A stretch of DNA of 64,000 bases from the NCBI GenBank assembly GCA_964404255.1, contig CAYOJJ010000010.1, forward strand, positions 62,001 through 126,000, written 5' to 3'. A program made the translations under genes and the position numbers. The stretch's first letter is position 1, and every line of letters starts with the position of its first letter. The notes beneath the pieces are model-generated. The model ran no database searches and was not told where the DNA came from. It saw nothing but the letters and a program-made list of their open reading frames with translations. The DNA comes from JAFDZW01 sp964404255. GTDB lineage: Bacteria > Bacteroidota > Ignavibacteria > Palsa-1295. This document shows positions 19,545 to 27,545 of the stretch, in pieces.

Positions 19545-20450
19545 TTATAACCCGCTGTCTTTTCCAATGAATCTGAAGCCGAGATACCAGTAAGATGAAT
19601 GCACCGGTACCGGTCGGTTCAGATCGTCAGCTAAGGATTCATGCCCGAGAAAGATATTCATCGCGGCCGCAGCGCCGCTGAATTCTGCTCCAAGTTCGGC
19701 CCGGCTATTGACAGCTATCCTATTATATCCATTGAAAGCCGATGCTATCGCCGACGCGCGAATATAAAGCGGCTTAACGATTAAAAATTTAAATCCGGCC
19801 GAAAGCGAAGTACTCATATCGTTAAGATTGCCGGTCATAGTATCGGTCGTAGGATGGCGGTCGTCTTCTTTGATAAGATAATAATCAAGCTCGCTCCAGA
19901 GATCGCTTGTTATTCCAAGAATAGAAATATTCTTCCATACCGAGCGTACTATTGCTGAGCCGTAAATAAGGGTTCGAGCTTCATTGCTTCCTACTACATC
20001 TGTCTCAAGATTATCAATATTATGATGGCAGCGATGAATATACCCGGCACTGAGTTCTGTCGTACCGATCCTATCGGTATAAAGAAAGCCTTCAGTCCAA
20101 AAGACATCTCTCGGATTGAAGCTGATGTCGTTGTGGGTATCGGCCAGCACTTCAATATCGCCGGTCATCGAAATGGCCGAATGTTCCCATTCTACAAATT
20201 GGATAATACCACCAAAAGAAATACTCCAACCGAACCGATCGCCAGTGCTATTAAAGCCATGCCCGAGATTTCCCCAAATTCCCTGCCGGTGAAGATATTT
20301 CACGCCTTCCGATGTATCGGCGGCAGGACGAACCGGAGGAGCAAGAATTATAGACCTGGAAGGGAATATCTGCCCAATTGCCAATGGGCATGAGCAGCAA
20401 ATAAAAAGGAAAATTATCGTAAGTACCTTCATTCTATTAATATACGGCAC
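19545..20450 (-). CDS. outer-membrane-type exported protein
   Basis: 301 residues with a Sec signal (MKVLTIIFLFICC, Ala/Gly-rich c-region, likely cut after AIGQ). The mature part has alternating hydrophobic/polar beta-strands with aromatic ends (FGWSISFGGIIQFVEWEH, YWYLGFRFIG near the C-terminus) typical of an outer-membrane beta-barrel, perhaps a small porin or a DUF1207-like protein; neither is certain. An internal Met (start 20432) directly precedes the hydrophobic core and is an equally good start. It is divergent from the repeat protein at 20539, so the 88-bp gap must hold promoters for both directions. Confidence 0.68.
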   Translation of the reverse strand: MPYINRMKVLTIIFLFICCSCPLAIGQIFPSRSIILAPPVRPAADTSEGVKYLHRQGIWGNLGHGFNSTGDRFGWSISFGGIIQFVEWEHSAISMTGDIEVLADTHNDISFNPRDVFWTEGFLYTDRIGTTELSAGYIHRCHHNIDNLETDVVGSNEARTLIYGSAIVRSVWKNISILGITSDLWSELDYYLIKEDDRHPTTDTMTGNLNDMSTSLSAGFKFLIVKPLYIRASAIASAFNGYNRIAVNSRAELGAEFSGAAAAMNIFLGHESLADDLNRPVPVHSSYWYLGFRFIGKDSGL

Positions 20451-20475
20451 TGTAAGGTTTTGGCCGAAAACGGTC

Positions 20476-20506
20476 TTTTTTTATTGGAGTATCGCCGGTA
20501 ATTTTG
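20476..20506 (+). promoter_or_regulatory. promoter with TAnnTTTG -7 element
   Basis: TAATTTTG at 20499-20506 matches the Bacteroidota -7 consensus exactly, with a T-run (20476-20482) at the -33 position 19 bases upstream. It lies 32 bp before the ATG of the repeat-protein gene. Exact at the -7 element, weak at -33. Confidence 0.5.
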
Positions 20507-20538
20507 TATCGTTACTTTAATTACCTACTAAAATACTC

Positions 20539-22815
20539 ATGTTCAAGCGTAGTTTGTACGCTGCTTTGTTGGTTGCGGCATTCTCGGCTCCCCTATCTGC
20601 CCAGCACGCCCTGCAGCTCGATAATGGAATCAATAATGTTGCGGTCATTACCGCCGCCGGCGTTCCTGCCGGTGTGACATCCTACTCATTGCCGAATCTT
20701 GGTGGTACTTTGCTTACCGCGGCTTCCGGTAATACTATGTTTTGGTCACAAACAGCCAATGATGTGAGCGGTACTGACGGAGTAAATAATCTCCTCGGTA
20801 CGCTTGCTACCTCTACCATTAAACCATTACAGATCATCACCAATGGCGTTCGCGTCATGCGGTATAATCCCGGATTCACGGCTACCAGCCCGAATATTCT
20901 TGGTGGTTCGCCATCGAATGTTCAGGGTGCAAATCTTGATGGCTCAGTGGTTGCCGGAGGGGGCAGACCGGGAAATCCAAATACCGTCAATGGTAACTAT
21001 GACTTCATCGGCGCCGGCTTTGGTAATACTGCCGGTGGAGGTCTTGGAGTGTTCGATGATATTAATACTATCTCCGGCGGCGAAACGAATACGGCCAATG
21101 GTGGCAGTGGTACTTTCTCCGGCCTCAATACTATCGGCGGCGGATTGAATAATACCAGCAGCGGCGGTGGCGGTACTAATTCAGGCATGAATACGGTAGC
21201 CGGAGGATCGCAAAACTCTGCGGTTGCCGGTGGTGGAAATTTCTCCGGACTAAATAGTGTCGGTGGCGGTCTCACCAATAACGTTAACGGCGGTAACGGT
21301 ACTAACTCTGGCCTGAATGTAATTGCCGGCGGAGGCCAGAATAATGCTCGCGGCGGTGCAGGCGATAACTCCGGATTCAATTTCATCGGCGGCGGTATTA
21401 ATAACAATGCTAATGGTACGGCTACCATCTCGACCGGATTTAATATTGTTGTTGGCGGTAATGGTAATAATGCCAATGGCGGCACTAATACCACTAATTG
21501 CGGAGGCAATTTTATTGGTGGTGGTATCAGCAACAATGATGCGGCAAACTCCGGGCTTGAATCAGGTACAAATGTTATCGGCGGTGGCTTTCAGAATCAA
21601 GCCAAAGGTGGTACCGGTGCATCTTCGGGAAGTAACTTTGTCGGCGGTGGATATCAGAATCTCGCCAATGGTAATTCGAATTTAAACACCGGACGCAATA
21701 GCGTTGGTGGTGGATACTCGAACGATGCCAGCGGTGCAACCGGAGAGTTCTCTGGATATAATACTATTGGTGGTGGATATAATAATGCAGCTACCGGATC
21801 GACACAGCTTTTTTCCGGTGGTAATACTGTCGGCGGCGGTTCGACTAATATTGTTACCGGCAGCCCCAACTCCGTAACCAGCGGTTTCAACGTTATCGCC
21901 GGAGGTGCAGAAAACCTGATCACTCCTACAAATAATGTAACTGCAAATGGCTACAATGCTATTTGCGGCGGCAATCAAAATAGCATCGATCCGATTGCCG
22001 GGCGCAACGGTTATAATTTCATCGGTGCCGGTTTCCGCAATAAAGCTCGTGGTGCTTATGCAGCCGTACTTGCCGGAGCCGATAATACGGCAGATGGAAT
22101 TGGTTCTTCTATTGTCTGCGGCGGTAAGAATGCGATCGGCAGCGGTGGTTCTAATTCGATCGTTGTTGGGGGAAATCAATTGACTGTCAATAGCTCGGAA
22201 ACGATGGCGTTTCTCGGTGGCAATCTTGGTAATGGATTCGGAGCTACGATCAATACCAGCCGTACTGCTTTTTTTGGCAACGTGAATATGTGGATCGGTA
22301 ATAACGATGGTACAGCTCAATCGAATGCTTCACAGCTTCGCTTCTTCTCACCTACTAATGCAACACCTGGAGTGTTCCCTGCCGCGGGACAACACTATAT
22401 TGCCCTTCGTGCTTCTACCGGTATGGGGGCCGATATAACTTACACCCTCCCCGTTGCCGATGGTACCGCCGGCCAAGCCCTTTCTACCAATGGAGCAGGC
22501 ACGATGAGTTGGATTGAGCCGCTTCATGCTGCCGAACCGCTTCGCCAGCTTCGCGGCGAGATCGCCGGAGCTACCGGCAATACGATCCGGGGAGCAGGCT
22601 TCACCTCGGTTCGTAATGCCGTTGGTAATTATACTATCACGATTACTTCAACGTATAGCAATGTCGGTACGCCGGTAGCCACGATCTCCGGCGCTACACC
22701 CGGCTTCATAACCGTCACTAATCTTGGTGCCGGAAGTTTCGATGTGCTGACCTTCAATACGGCCGGCACTGCAACCGATTTCAATTTTACCTTCATGGTA
22801 GATGGCCCCAGATAA
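20539..22815 (+). CDS. secreted protein with YadA-head-like GGG repeats
   Basis: 758-residue exported protein. Signal peptide MFKRSLYAALLVAAFSAP with cleavage after LSAQ. Residues ~40-150 form an N-terminal domain including SYSLPNLGG, the motif shared with the small exported proteins at 62-64 kb. Residues ~150-510 are about 15 imperfect repeats of roughly 20-24 residues with consensus N-x-I/V-GGG-x-x-N-x-A-x-G ... SGxN, like head repeats of YadA-type adhesins and some phage fibres. Residues ~600-650 contain HYIALRASTGMGADITYTLP. The C-terminal ~100 residues form a beta-rich domain (TVTNLGAGSFDVLTF). No YadA barrel anchor is present, so it is not a classical trimeric autotransporter. Likely a secreted or surface fibre; role unknown. 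Confidence 0.7.
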   Translation: MFKRSLYAALLVAAFSAPLSAQHALQLDNGINNVAVITAAGVPAGVTSYSLPNLGGTLLTAASGNTMFWSQTANDVSGTDGVNNLLGTLATSTIKPLQIITNGVRVMRYNPGFTATSPNILGGSPSNVQGANLDGSVVAGGGRPGNPNTVNGNYDFIGAGFGNTAGGGLGVFDDINTISGGETNTANGGSGTFSGLNTIGGGLNNTSSGGGGTNSGMNTVAGGSQNSAVAGGGNFSGLNSVGGGLTNNVNGGNGTNSGLNVIAGGGQNNARGGAGDNSGFNFIGGGINNNANGTATISTGFNIVVGGNGNNANGGTNTTNCGGNFIGGGISNNDAANSGLESGTNVIGGGFQNQAKGGTGASSGSNFVGGGYQNLANGNSNLNTGRNSVGGGYSNDASGATGEFSGYNTIGGGYNNAATGSTQLFSGGNTVGGGSTNIVTGSPNSVTSGFNVIAGGAENLITPTNNVTANGYNAICGGNQNSIDPIAGRNGYNFIGAGFRNKARGAYAAVLAGADNTADGIGSSIVCGGKNAIGSGGSNSIVVGGNQLTVNSSETMAFLGGNLGNGFGATINTSRTAFFGNVNMWIGNNDGTAQSNASQLRFFSPTNATPGVFPAAGQHYIALRASTGMGADITYTLPVADGTAGQALSTNGAGTMSWIEPLHAAEPLRQLRGEIAGATGNTIRGAGFTSVRNAVGNYTITITSTYSNVGTPVATISGATPGFITVTNLGAGSFDVLTFNTAGTATDFNFTFMVDGPR
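20986..22065 (+). repeat. in-gene array of GGG-box repeats
   Basis: About 15 imperfect repeat units of roughly 60-75 bases encode IGGG/VGGG boxes followed by NxAxGG and SGxN. Units differ by substitutions at most third positions, so this is an old protein-level repeat, not recent DNA duplication. Unit length varies slightly, and the last units (IAGGAENL, ICGGNQNS, IGAGFRNK) are degenerate. Confidence 0.75.
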
Positions 22816-22878
22816 CTGCTCAAAAGAAAGTGTATAGCTGTGTAGGTGCAAAGCTCATGGCTATACATGGTAGGTAAG

Positions 22879-22909
22879 TAATGGGCGGGCAACCGCCCAT
22901 TATTATTTT
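22879..22909 (+). terminator. rho-independent terminator
   Basis: Perfect ten-pair stem taatgggcgg (22879-22888) with ccgcccatta (22893-22902) around a GCAA tetraloop, followed by ttatttt. It lies 63 bp after the repeat-protein stop and ends that transcript before the arginine operon. Confidence 0.85.
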
Positions 22910-22962
22910 AAAGAATTTCGCCCTATCACTTAATAATATCGCAATGAAAAGATAATGCATAG

Positions 22963-23000
22963 ATTGCATAAATATGCAACTTAATGAATAATTATTCGTT
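22963..23000 (+). promoter_or_regulatory. tandem ARG boxes (ArgR operator) overlapping the argC promoter
   Basis: Two 18-bp palindromes lie side by side. Box 2 (22983-23000) contains TGAATAATTATTCG, one base off the E. coli core TGAATwwwwATTCA. Box 1 (22963-22980) contains TGCATAAATATGCA, a perfect palindrome with one symmetric change. The 2-bp gap puts the centres 20 bp apart, close to the classical ARG-box pair. A sigma-70-like TTGCAT-N17-AATAAT (22964-22992) would lie inside the pair. argR is encoded in the same operon, so autogenous arginine repression of the whole operon is the natural reading. Confidence 0.75.
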
Positions 23001-23014
23001 ATCATCCTCCCTGA

Positions 23015-24043
23015 ATGAAAACGAATAACAGCATATCGGTATCGGTGATCGGCGCTTCGGGTTATAGCGGCACGGAGCTTGTCCGCTTGCTCTCACGGCA
23101 TCCGCAGGTGAAACTTGTGGCGCTCGGAGCGCATTCGAGCGTGGGAAAGTCGTTCTCTGATTTCTCGCTCAACAAGGGGGCTGCTGCTATTCCGGATTTC
23201 TCTACTAATGAAGCTGCTGCTAATGCTCAGGCCGATGTGACCTTTGTGGCTTTACCTTCCGGTGAATCGATCCAGGTGATCGGTGAACTCGCCGCCAAAG
23301 GAAAGACCGTTATCGATCTTGGCGGGGATTTTCGCCTTCGCGACCTCGACGATCATAAGAAATATTATAAGCACGAGCATCCGGCTCATGAACTGACGGC
23401 TTCGGCAACCTATGGCCTAAGTGAATTTAATCGCTCGGCTATCGCTTCGGCAACGCTCGTTGCTAACCCCGGCTGTTATGCCACCGGTATTATTCTCCCG
23501 TTGGCGCCACTGGTAAAAGCTTCGGCCATCGAGACGAGTGGTATAGTGATCAATTCCCTTTCCGGCGTTTCCGGAGCGGGCAAGAAGCAATCGATCGATT
23601 ATAGCTTTACTGAGCTTAACGATTCTATTCATGCTTACCGTATCGGCGAACATCAACATACTCCCGAGATTCGCCAGGCGATAAAAGATTTTGCTTCGAA
23701 GGATATCTCTTTTACCTTCGTACCGCATCTGGCACCAATTACACGGGGCATCCATACAACGATCGTTGCTCCGCTTGCCACCGGAGTTACCGCAGAACAG
23801 ATCAACGAGATCTACCACGAACAATTTTCTACCGAGCCGTTTATCGCTCTATCGGGTGCAAAAGCACCGGCGCTTCGCCGCGTGCAGCAAACGAATATGG
23901 CAGAGATCGGCTGGGTAGTCGATACGCACACCAACTCCCTCGTCGTGCTATCGACCATCGATAACTTATTGAAAGGAGCGGCCGGCCAGGCCGTTCAGAA
24001 CATGAACATACGTTTCGGTTTCGAAGAAACCCTGGGATTATGA
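23015..24043 (+). CDS. argC: N-acetyl-gamma-glutamyl-phosphate reductase
   Basis: Third step of ornithine synthesis: NADPH-dependent reduction of N-acetylglutamyl phosphate to the semialdehyde. 342 residues, normal length. N-terminal NADP-binding motif GASGYSGTELVRLL (residues 13-26), catalytic Cys154 in NPGCYATG, and the C-terminal IDNLLKGAAGQAVQNMN typical of ArgC. First gene of a compact arginine operon, 15 bp downstream of the ARG-box pair. ATG 23015 places the Rossmann motif at the expected distance. Its TGA overlaps the next start (ATGA). Confidence 0.96.
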   Translation: MKTNNSISVSVIGASGYSGTELVRLLSRHPQVKLVALGAHSSVGKSFSDFSLNKGAAAIPDFSTNEAAANAQADVTFVALPSGESIQVIGELAAKGKTVIDLGGDFRLRDLDDHKKYYKHEHPAHELTASATYGLSEFNRSAIASATLVANPGCYATGIILPLAPLVKASAIETSGIVINSLSGVSGAGKKQSIDYSFTELNDSIHAYRIGEHQHTPEIRQAIKDFASKDISFTFVPHLAPITRGIHTTIVAPLATGVTAEQINEIYHEQFSTEPFIALSGAKAPALRRVQQTNMAEIGWVVDTHTNSLVVLSTIDNLLKGAAGQAVQNMNIRFGFEETLGL

Positions 24044-25263
24044 CTATGAATACGATGATTACGACGATTGAAGGACAAGGAACTACATTCGCCCAGGGCT
24101 TCGAAGCCGGCGGCTTGTATTGCGGTATTCGCAAAAAGAAAAAAGACCTCGCTATTATTAAAAGCGTCGTACCGGCTTCAGTAGCCGCTGTATTTACTCA
24201 GAATAAAACAGTCGCCGCTCCGGTAATTCTCTCCCGCCGTTCGCTGGCGTCCGGCAAGAAAGCAACGGCTATCGTTGTCAATAGCGGCAACGCCAATGCC
24301 TGCACCGGCGAGCGCGGCATGAACGATGCCGAGCTTATGCTTGCCACTGCCGCCTCTGCCCTTTCGGTAAGTATTAATGAAGTGCTTATTGCTTCGACGG
24401 GTGTAATCGGTCAATACTTGCCGATGGATGTTATTACACCAGGCATTGAAACCCTCGCTACACAACTCACTTCCACCGGCAGCGACGATGCAGCCGAGGC
24501 CATCATGACGACCGATACGTTTGCAAAGACGTATGCGGTATCGTTTAAGATTGGCGATAAAGAAGTCCGTATCGGCGGCATAGCAAAAGGGTCTGGTATG
24601 ATCGAGCCGAACATGGCAACCATGCTCGCTTTCATCACGACCGATGCAACGATAGAGCAATCGCTGCTGCAAACTATTTTTGCGAAGACGGTCACGCATT
24701 CTTTCAATCGTATTTCCGTCGATGGCGATACCAGCACCAACGATATGGCTGCTATTCTTGCCAATGGTTGCTCGGGTATTGCACCGCTCGAAGCCGGTAC
24801 ACCGGAGTGTGCACTCTTCGAAGCTGCACTCTTGCAGGTAGTGACGGAGCTTGCCAAAATGATTGCCCGCGATGGTGAAGGTGCAACCAAGCTTATCGAG
24901 ATCGAAGTCGGTGGTGCCGAAAGCGATGAAGAAGCATTGAAGGTTGCCCGCTCGGTTGCTAACTCGAATCTCGTTAAGACCGCTATTCACGGAGAAGACC
25001 CGAACTGGGGCCGCATCATTGCAGCGATCGGCTATAGCGGTATCGATCTCGATCCCGAAGGTATTGAGCTTTCACTTAATCGCTTCCCGGTACTCGATAA
25101 GCAATACAAAATTGTCATCGATGAGCCGGTAGTACAGCAGAGCCTCAAAGCAAAAGATATTCTGCTCTCTATTAATCTTAATCGTGGAAGCAACACTACC
25201 CGCTTCTGGACCTGCGACCTTACCAAAGAATACGTATCCATCAATGCCAGCTACCGCTCCTAA
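24040..25263 (+). CDS. argJ: bifunctional ornithine acetyltransferase / N-acetylglutamate synthase
   Basis: Transfers acetyl from N-acetylornithine to glutamate, recycling the acetyl group; many ArgJ also make N-acetylglutamate from acetyl-CoA. 407 residues. The self-cleavage site is visible as KGSGMIEPNMATMLAF with Thr194 as the expected new N-terminal nucleophile. VVNSGNANACTG (oxyanion-side loop region) and IHGEDPNWGRI are also typical. Starts at ATG 24040 overlapping the argC stop; ATGs at 24046 and 24055 are alternatives. No argA or argE is needed in a cyclic pathway with ArgJ, and none is seen here. Confidence 0.95.
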   Translation: MTMNTMITTIEGQGTTFAQGFEAGGLYCGIRKKKKDLAIIKSVVPASVAAVFTQNKTVAAPVILSRRSLASGKKATAIVVNSGNANACTGERGMNDAELMLATAASALSVSINEVLIASTGVIGQYLPMDVITPGIETLATQLTSTGSDDAAEAIMTTDTFAKTYAVSFKIGDKEVRIGGIAKGSGMIEPNMATMLAFITTDATIEQSLLQTIFAKTVTHSFNRISVDGDTSTNDMAAILANGCSGIAPLEAGTPECALFEAALLQVVTELAKMIARDGEGATKLIEIEVGGAESDEEALKVARSVANSNLVKTAIHGEDPNWGRIIAAIGYSGIDLDPEGIELSLNRFPVLDKQYKIVIDEPVVQQSLKAKDILLSINLNRGSNTTRFWTCDLTKEYVSINASYRS

Positions 25264-25264
25264 G

Positions 25265-27139
25265 ATGAACAACAAGCCCCTTTCAAAAGAAGAGATCCTG
25301 CTTGAAGCGCTCCCGTATATCCAGCGCTACGAAGGCAAGACGTTCGTTGTAAAATACGGCGGTGCGGCGATGACCGATACCGCAGTGCGCGATAGCATTG
25401 CCCGTGACCTTACACTATTACAAAAGATCGGTATTCGTATTGTGCTCGTACATGGCGGTGGACCGGCTATCACAGAGCTGGAGGAAAAGCTCGGGATTGA
25501 ATCCACGTTTATTAATGGCCTTCGCTATACGACGGAGCAGACGCTTCGCTCGGTATTGATGTCGCTTGCCGGTATGACGAATAAAGAGATCGTGCATCAG
25601 CTTATCACCAGCGGTGCGAATGCTCTTGGCTTATCGGGCATCGATGCCGGGTTGCTTAAAGCAAAACGCATGCTTGTATCGGGTAATGATCTTGGCTACG
25701 TCGGCGATATTATCAGTGTCAATACGACGATCCTCACCGATCTGCTTGAAAAGAAAGTTATTCCCGTCGTTGCACCAGTCGCTTCCGGGGAAGAAAATGA
25801 ATTATTGAATGTGAATGCCGATAGCGCAGCCGCTGCTATTGCCGCTGCTCTTTCTGCCGAGAAATTATTCTTCATCAGCGATACGCATGGCGTGATGTCG
25901 AACGGCGAAGTGATCCCAACGCTTACACGCAGCCGTGCCGAACAATACATTCAGCAAGGCATTATCAAAGGCGGCATGATCCCAAAAGTGCAGTCTTGCT
26001 TTACTGCGCTGGAAGCCGGTGTAAAGAAGATCCATATTATCGCCGGCGAATCACATTCGATGCTGCTCGAAATCTTTACGAATGAAGGTGTCGGTACGCA
26101 GATCATAAACGATGAGTATCCCATCGAAGCAGCAAAGGAAAGTACTTCTACTTCGGCAAAGAGCCTGCTCGATTTTTCTTCGCTTACCGAAGATAGCATT
26201 TACTCGCTTTTCGAGCTGGCCGATTATTTACAAAAGCATCCGGAAACAAAGCCACTTGCCGGCAAGAGCATTGCCGTGCTTTTTCAGAAGCCCTCGCTTC
26301 GCACGAGAGTATCGTTCGAAGTGGGTATTGCCGAACTCGGCGGTACGCCGGTAGTACTCGGCGATGAAGCCGTGGGTCTTGGCAAGCGCGAACCCGTCTC
26401 GGATGTAGGCCGTGTGCTCGAGCGCTACTGCGATGCTATCATTGCTCGCGTCTATGAACATTCTATCCTTGAAGAATTTGCAGCATCTACTTCGGTACCG
26501 ATCGTCAATGCGTTGAGCGATCTGTTACATCCGTGCCAGATTCTTGCGGATGTTTATACACTGTATCAGCATGGCTGGCTGAATAAGAGCTCGCGCTTAA
26601 AAGTAGCGTACGTCGGCGATGCAAATAATGTCTCGAATTCCTGGATAGAGCTTGCACGTATTCTGCCGATTGATCTGCGCATTGCTTGTCCGAAAGGCTA
26701 TGAGCCCGATTCGGCATTCCTGAAATATCATACCATGAATGCAAAAGGCACGGTAAGCGTCACTAACGATCCGGCCGTTGCTGTTGCTGCTGCGGAGGTA
26801 ATCTATACCGATGTCTGGACGAGTATGGGTCAGGAAAAAGAATACCAGGAGCGCCTTGCAGCCTTCAAAGGCTTTCAGGTTACAAAAGCTATGCTTTCTG
26901 TTGCCGCCCCTAATTATGCAGTAATGCATTGTTTACCCGCTCATCGTGGAGAGGAAATTGCCTCCGATGTGTTGGAATCTTCGCATTCGATCGTCTTCGA
27001 TCAGGCGGAGAACCGGCTTCATATTCAAAAAGCCGTGCTGGCCTGGCTTTTTTCGCCAGCCGCCTCATCCAACTATCAGAGCAATCAGTATGAGCAAACA
27101 ACGCAGACAGTATCTCATAAAGGAGATCATCTCGCATAA
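25265..27139 (+). CDS. argBF: ArgB-ArgF fusion: acetylglutamate kinase / ornithine carbamoyltransferase
   Basis: 624-residue fusion of two arginine enzymes in one uninterrupted frame. Residues 1-281 are acetylglutamate kinase: VVKYGGAAM (28-36), VHGGGPAIT, INGLRYTT, LNVNADSAAAAIA, GGMIPKVQ. A short linker (about 282-298, Ser/Thr/Ala-rich) joins residues 299-597, ornithine carbamoyltransferase: SLRTR carbamoyl-phosphate loop (344-348), HPCQ (422-425), GDANNVSNSW, DVWTSMGQE and HCLPAHRGEE (555-564). HCLPAHRGEE points to ornithine, not N-acetylornithine, as substrate. There is no Met at the junction that would serve as a separate argF start. I start at ATG 25265, one base after the argJ stop. 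The C-terminal ~27 residues extend beyond a normal ArgF and overlap argR by 50 bp. Confidence 0.93.
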   Translation: MNNKPLSKEEILLEALPYIQRYEGKTFVVKYGGAAMTDTAVRDSIARDLTLLQKIGIRIVLVHGGGPAITELEEKLGIESTFINGLRYTTEQTLRSVLMSLAGMTNKEIVHQLITSGANALGLSGIDAGLLKAKRMLVSGNDLGYVGDIISVNTTILTDLLEKKVIPVVAPVASGEENELLNVNADSAAAAIAAALSAEKLFFISDTHGVMSNGEVIPTLTRSRAEQYIQQGIIKGGMIPKVQSCFTALEAGVKKIHIIAGESHSMLLEIFTNEGVGTQIINDEYPIEAAKESTSTSAKSLLDFSSLTEDSIYSLFELADYLQKHPETKPLAGKSIAVLFQKPSLRTRVSFEVGIAELGGTPVVLGDEAVGLGKREPVSDVGRVLERYCDAIIARVYEHSILEEFAASTSVPIVNALSDLLHPCQILADVYTLYQHGWLNKSSRLKVAYVGDANNVSNSWIELARILPIDLRIACPKGYEPDSAFLKYHTMNAKGTVSVTNDPAVAVAAAEVIYTDVWTSMGQEKEYQERLAAFKGFQVTKAMLSVAAPNYAVMHCLPAHRGEEIASDVLESSHSIVFDQAENRLHIQKAVLAWLFSPAASSNYQSNQYEQTTQTVSHKGDHLA

Positions 27140-27545
27140 AGCGATCGCTTCGCAGGATGAACTGCTTAGCGCACTCCATTCAAAAGGCGAAGAGGTAAAT
27201 CAGGCAACGCTCTCGCGCGATCTACGCGAACTCGGAGCCTCACGCAGCCAAACCATCGAGGGACCGCGCTATGTGCTGCCGGAAGATGGGCATATAGTAA
27301 GGCTTCGGAAGCTGCTCTCCTATGAGATCACCAGCATCGAAGCCAACGAGCAAATGGTTGTCGTCAAAACGCTTGCAGGCCGCGCCCAAGGCGTTGCCGA
27401 GCAGATCGATAGCCTAAAACTGCCGACTATACTCGCAACGCTTGCCGGAGATAATACGATTCTGATCGTACCGGCTTCGGTAAAACAAACTTCAAAAATA
27501 GAATCACAATTAAAGAAACTCATATTAGAACGACCAGATGAATAA
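27090..27545 (+). CDS. argR: arginine repressor
   Basis: Arginine-binding transcriptional regulator, 151 residues, the standard ArgR length. N-terminal winged helix: YLIKEIISHKAIASQDEL, then QATLSRDLRELGA (recognition helix). The C-terminal oligomerisation/arginine-binding part includes TLAGRAQGVAEQID and TLAGDNTILIV. ATG 27090 is chosen from the family N-terminus (MSKQRRQYLIKEII); it lies inside the 3' end of the argBF frame (50-bp overlap). Its stop overlaps argG by 8 bp. ARG boxes before argC are its likely target, with arginine as co-repressor. Confidence 0.94.
   Translation: MSKQRRQYLIKEIISHKAIASQDELLSALHSKGEEVNQATLSRDLRELGASRSQTIEGPRYVLPEDGHIVRLRKLLSYEITSIEANEQMVVVKTLAGRAQGVAEQIDSLKLPTILATLAGDNTILIVPASVKQTSKIESQLKKLILERPDE

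Noticed and set aside
20462..20482. Short hairpin followed by seven T upstream of the repeat protein
   Set aside because: Only five pairs with a wobble, and it lies in a divergent promoter region; the T-run more likely serves as the -33 element.
20997..21536. Long Pro/Leu-rich reading frame antisense to the repeat protein
   Set aside because: It is the complement of Gly-rich codons; composition is a direct shadow and no start signal supports it.
25184..25264. Upstream extension of argBF
   Set aside because: Overlaps the end of argJ, and the ATG one base after the argJ stop gives the normal ArgB N-terminus.
26160..27050. N-acetylornithine or N-succinylornithine carbamoyltransferase (ArgF')
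   Set aside because: HCLPAHRGEE matches ornithine transcarbamylases, and ArgJ in the operon supplies free ornithine.
26946..27089. Upstream extension of argR
   Set aside because: Lies within argBF; the conserved ArgR N-terminus begins at 27090 and gives the standard length.
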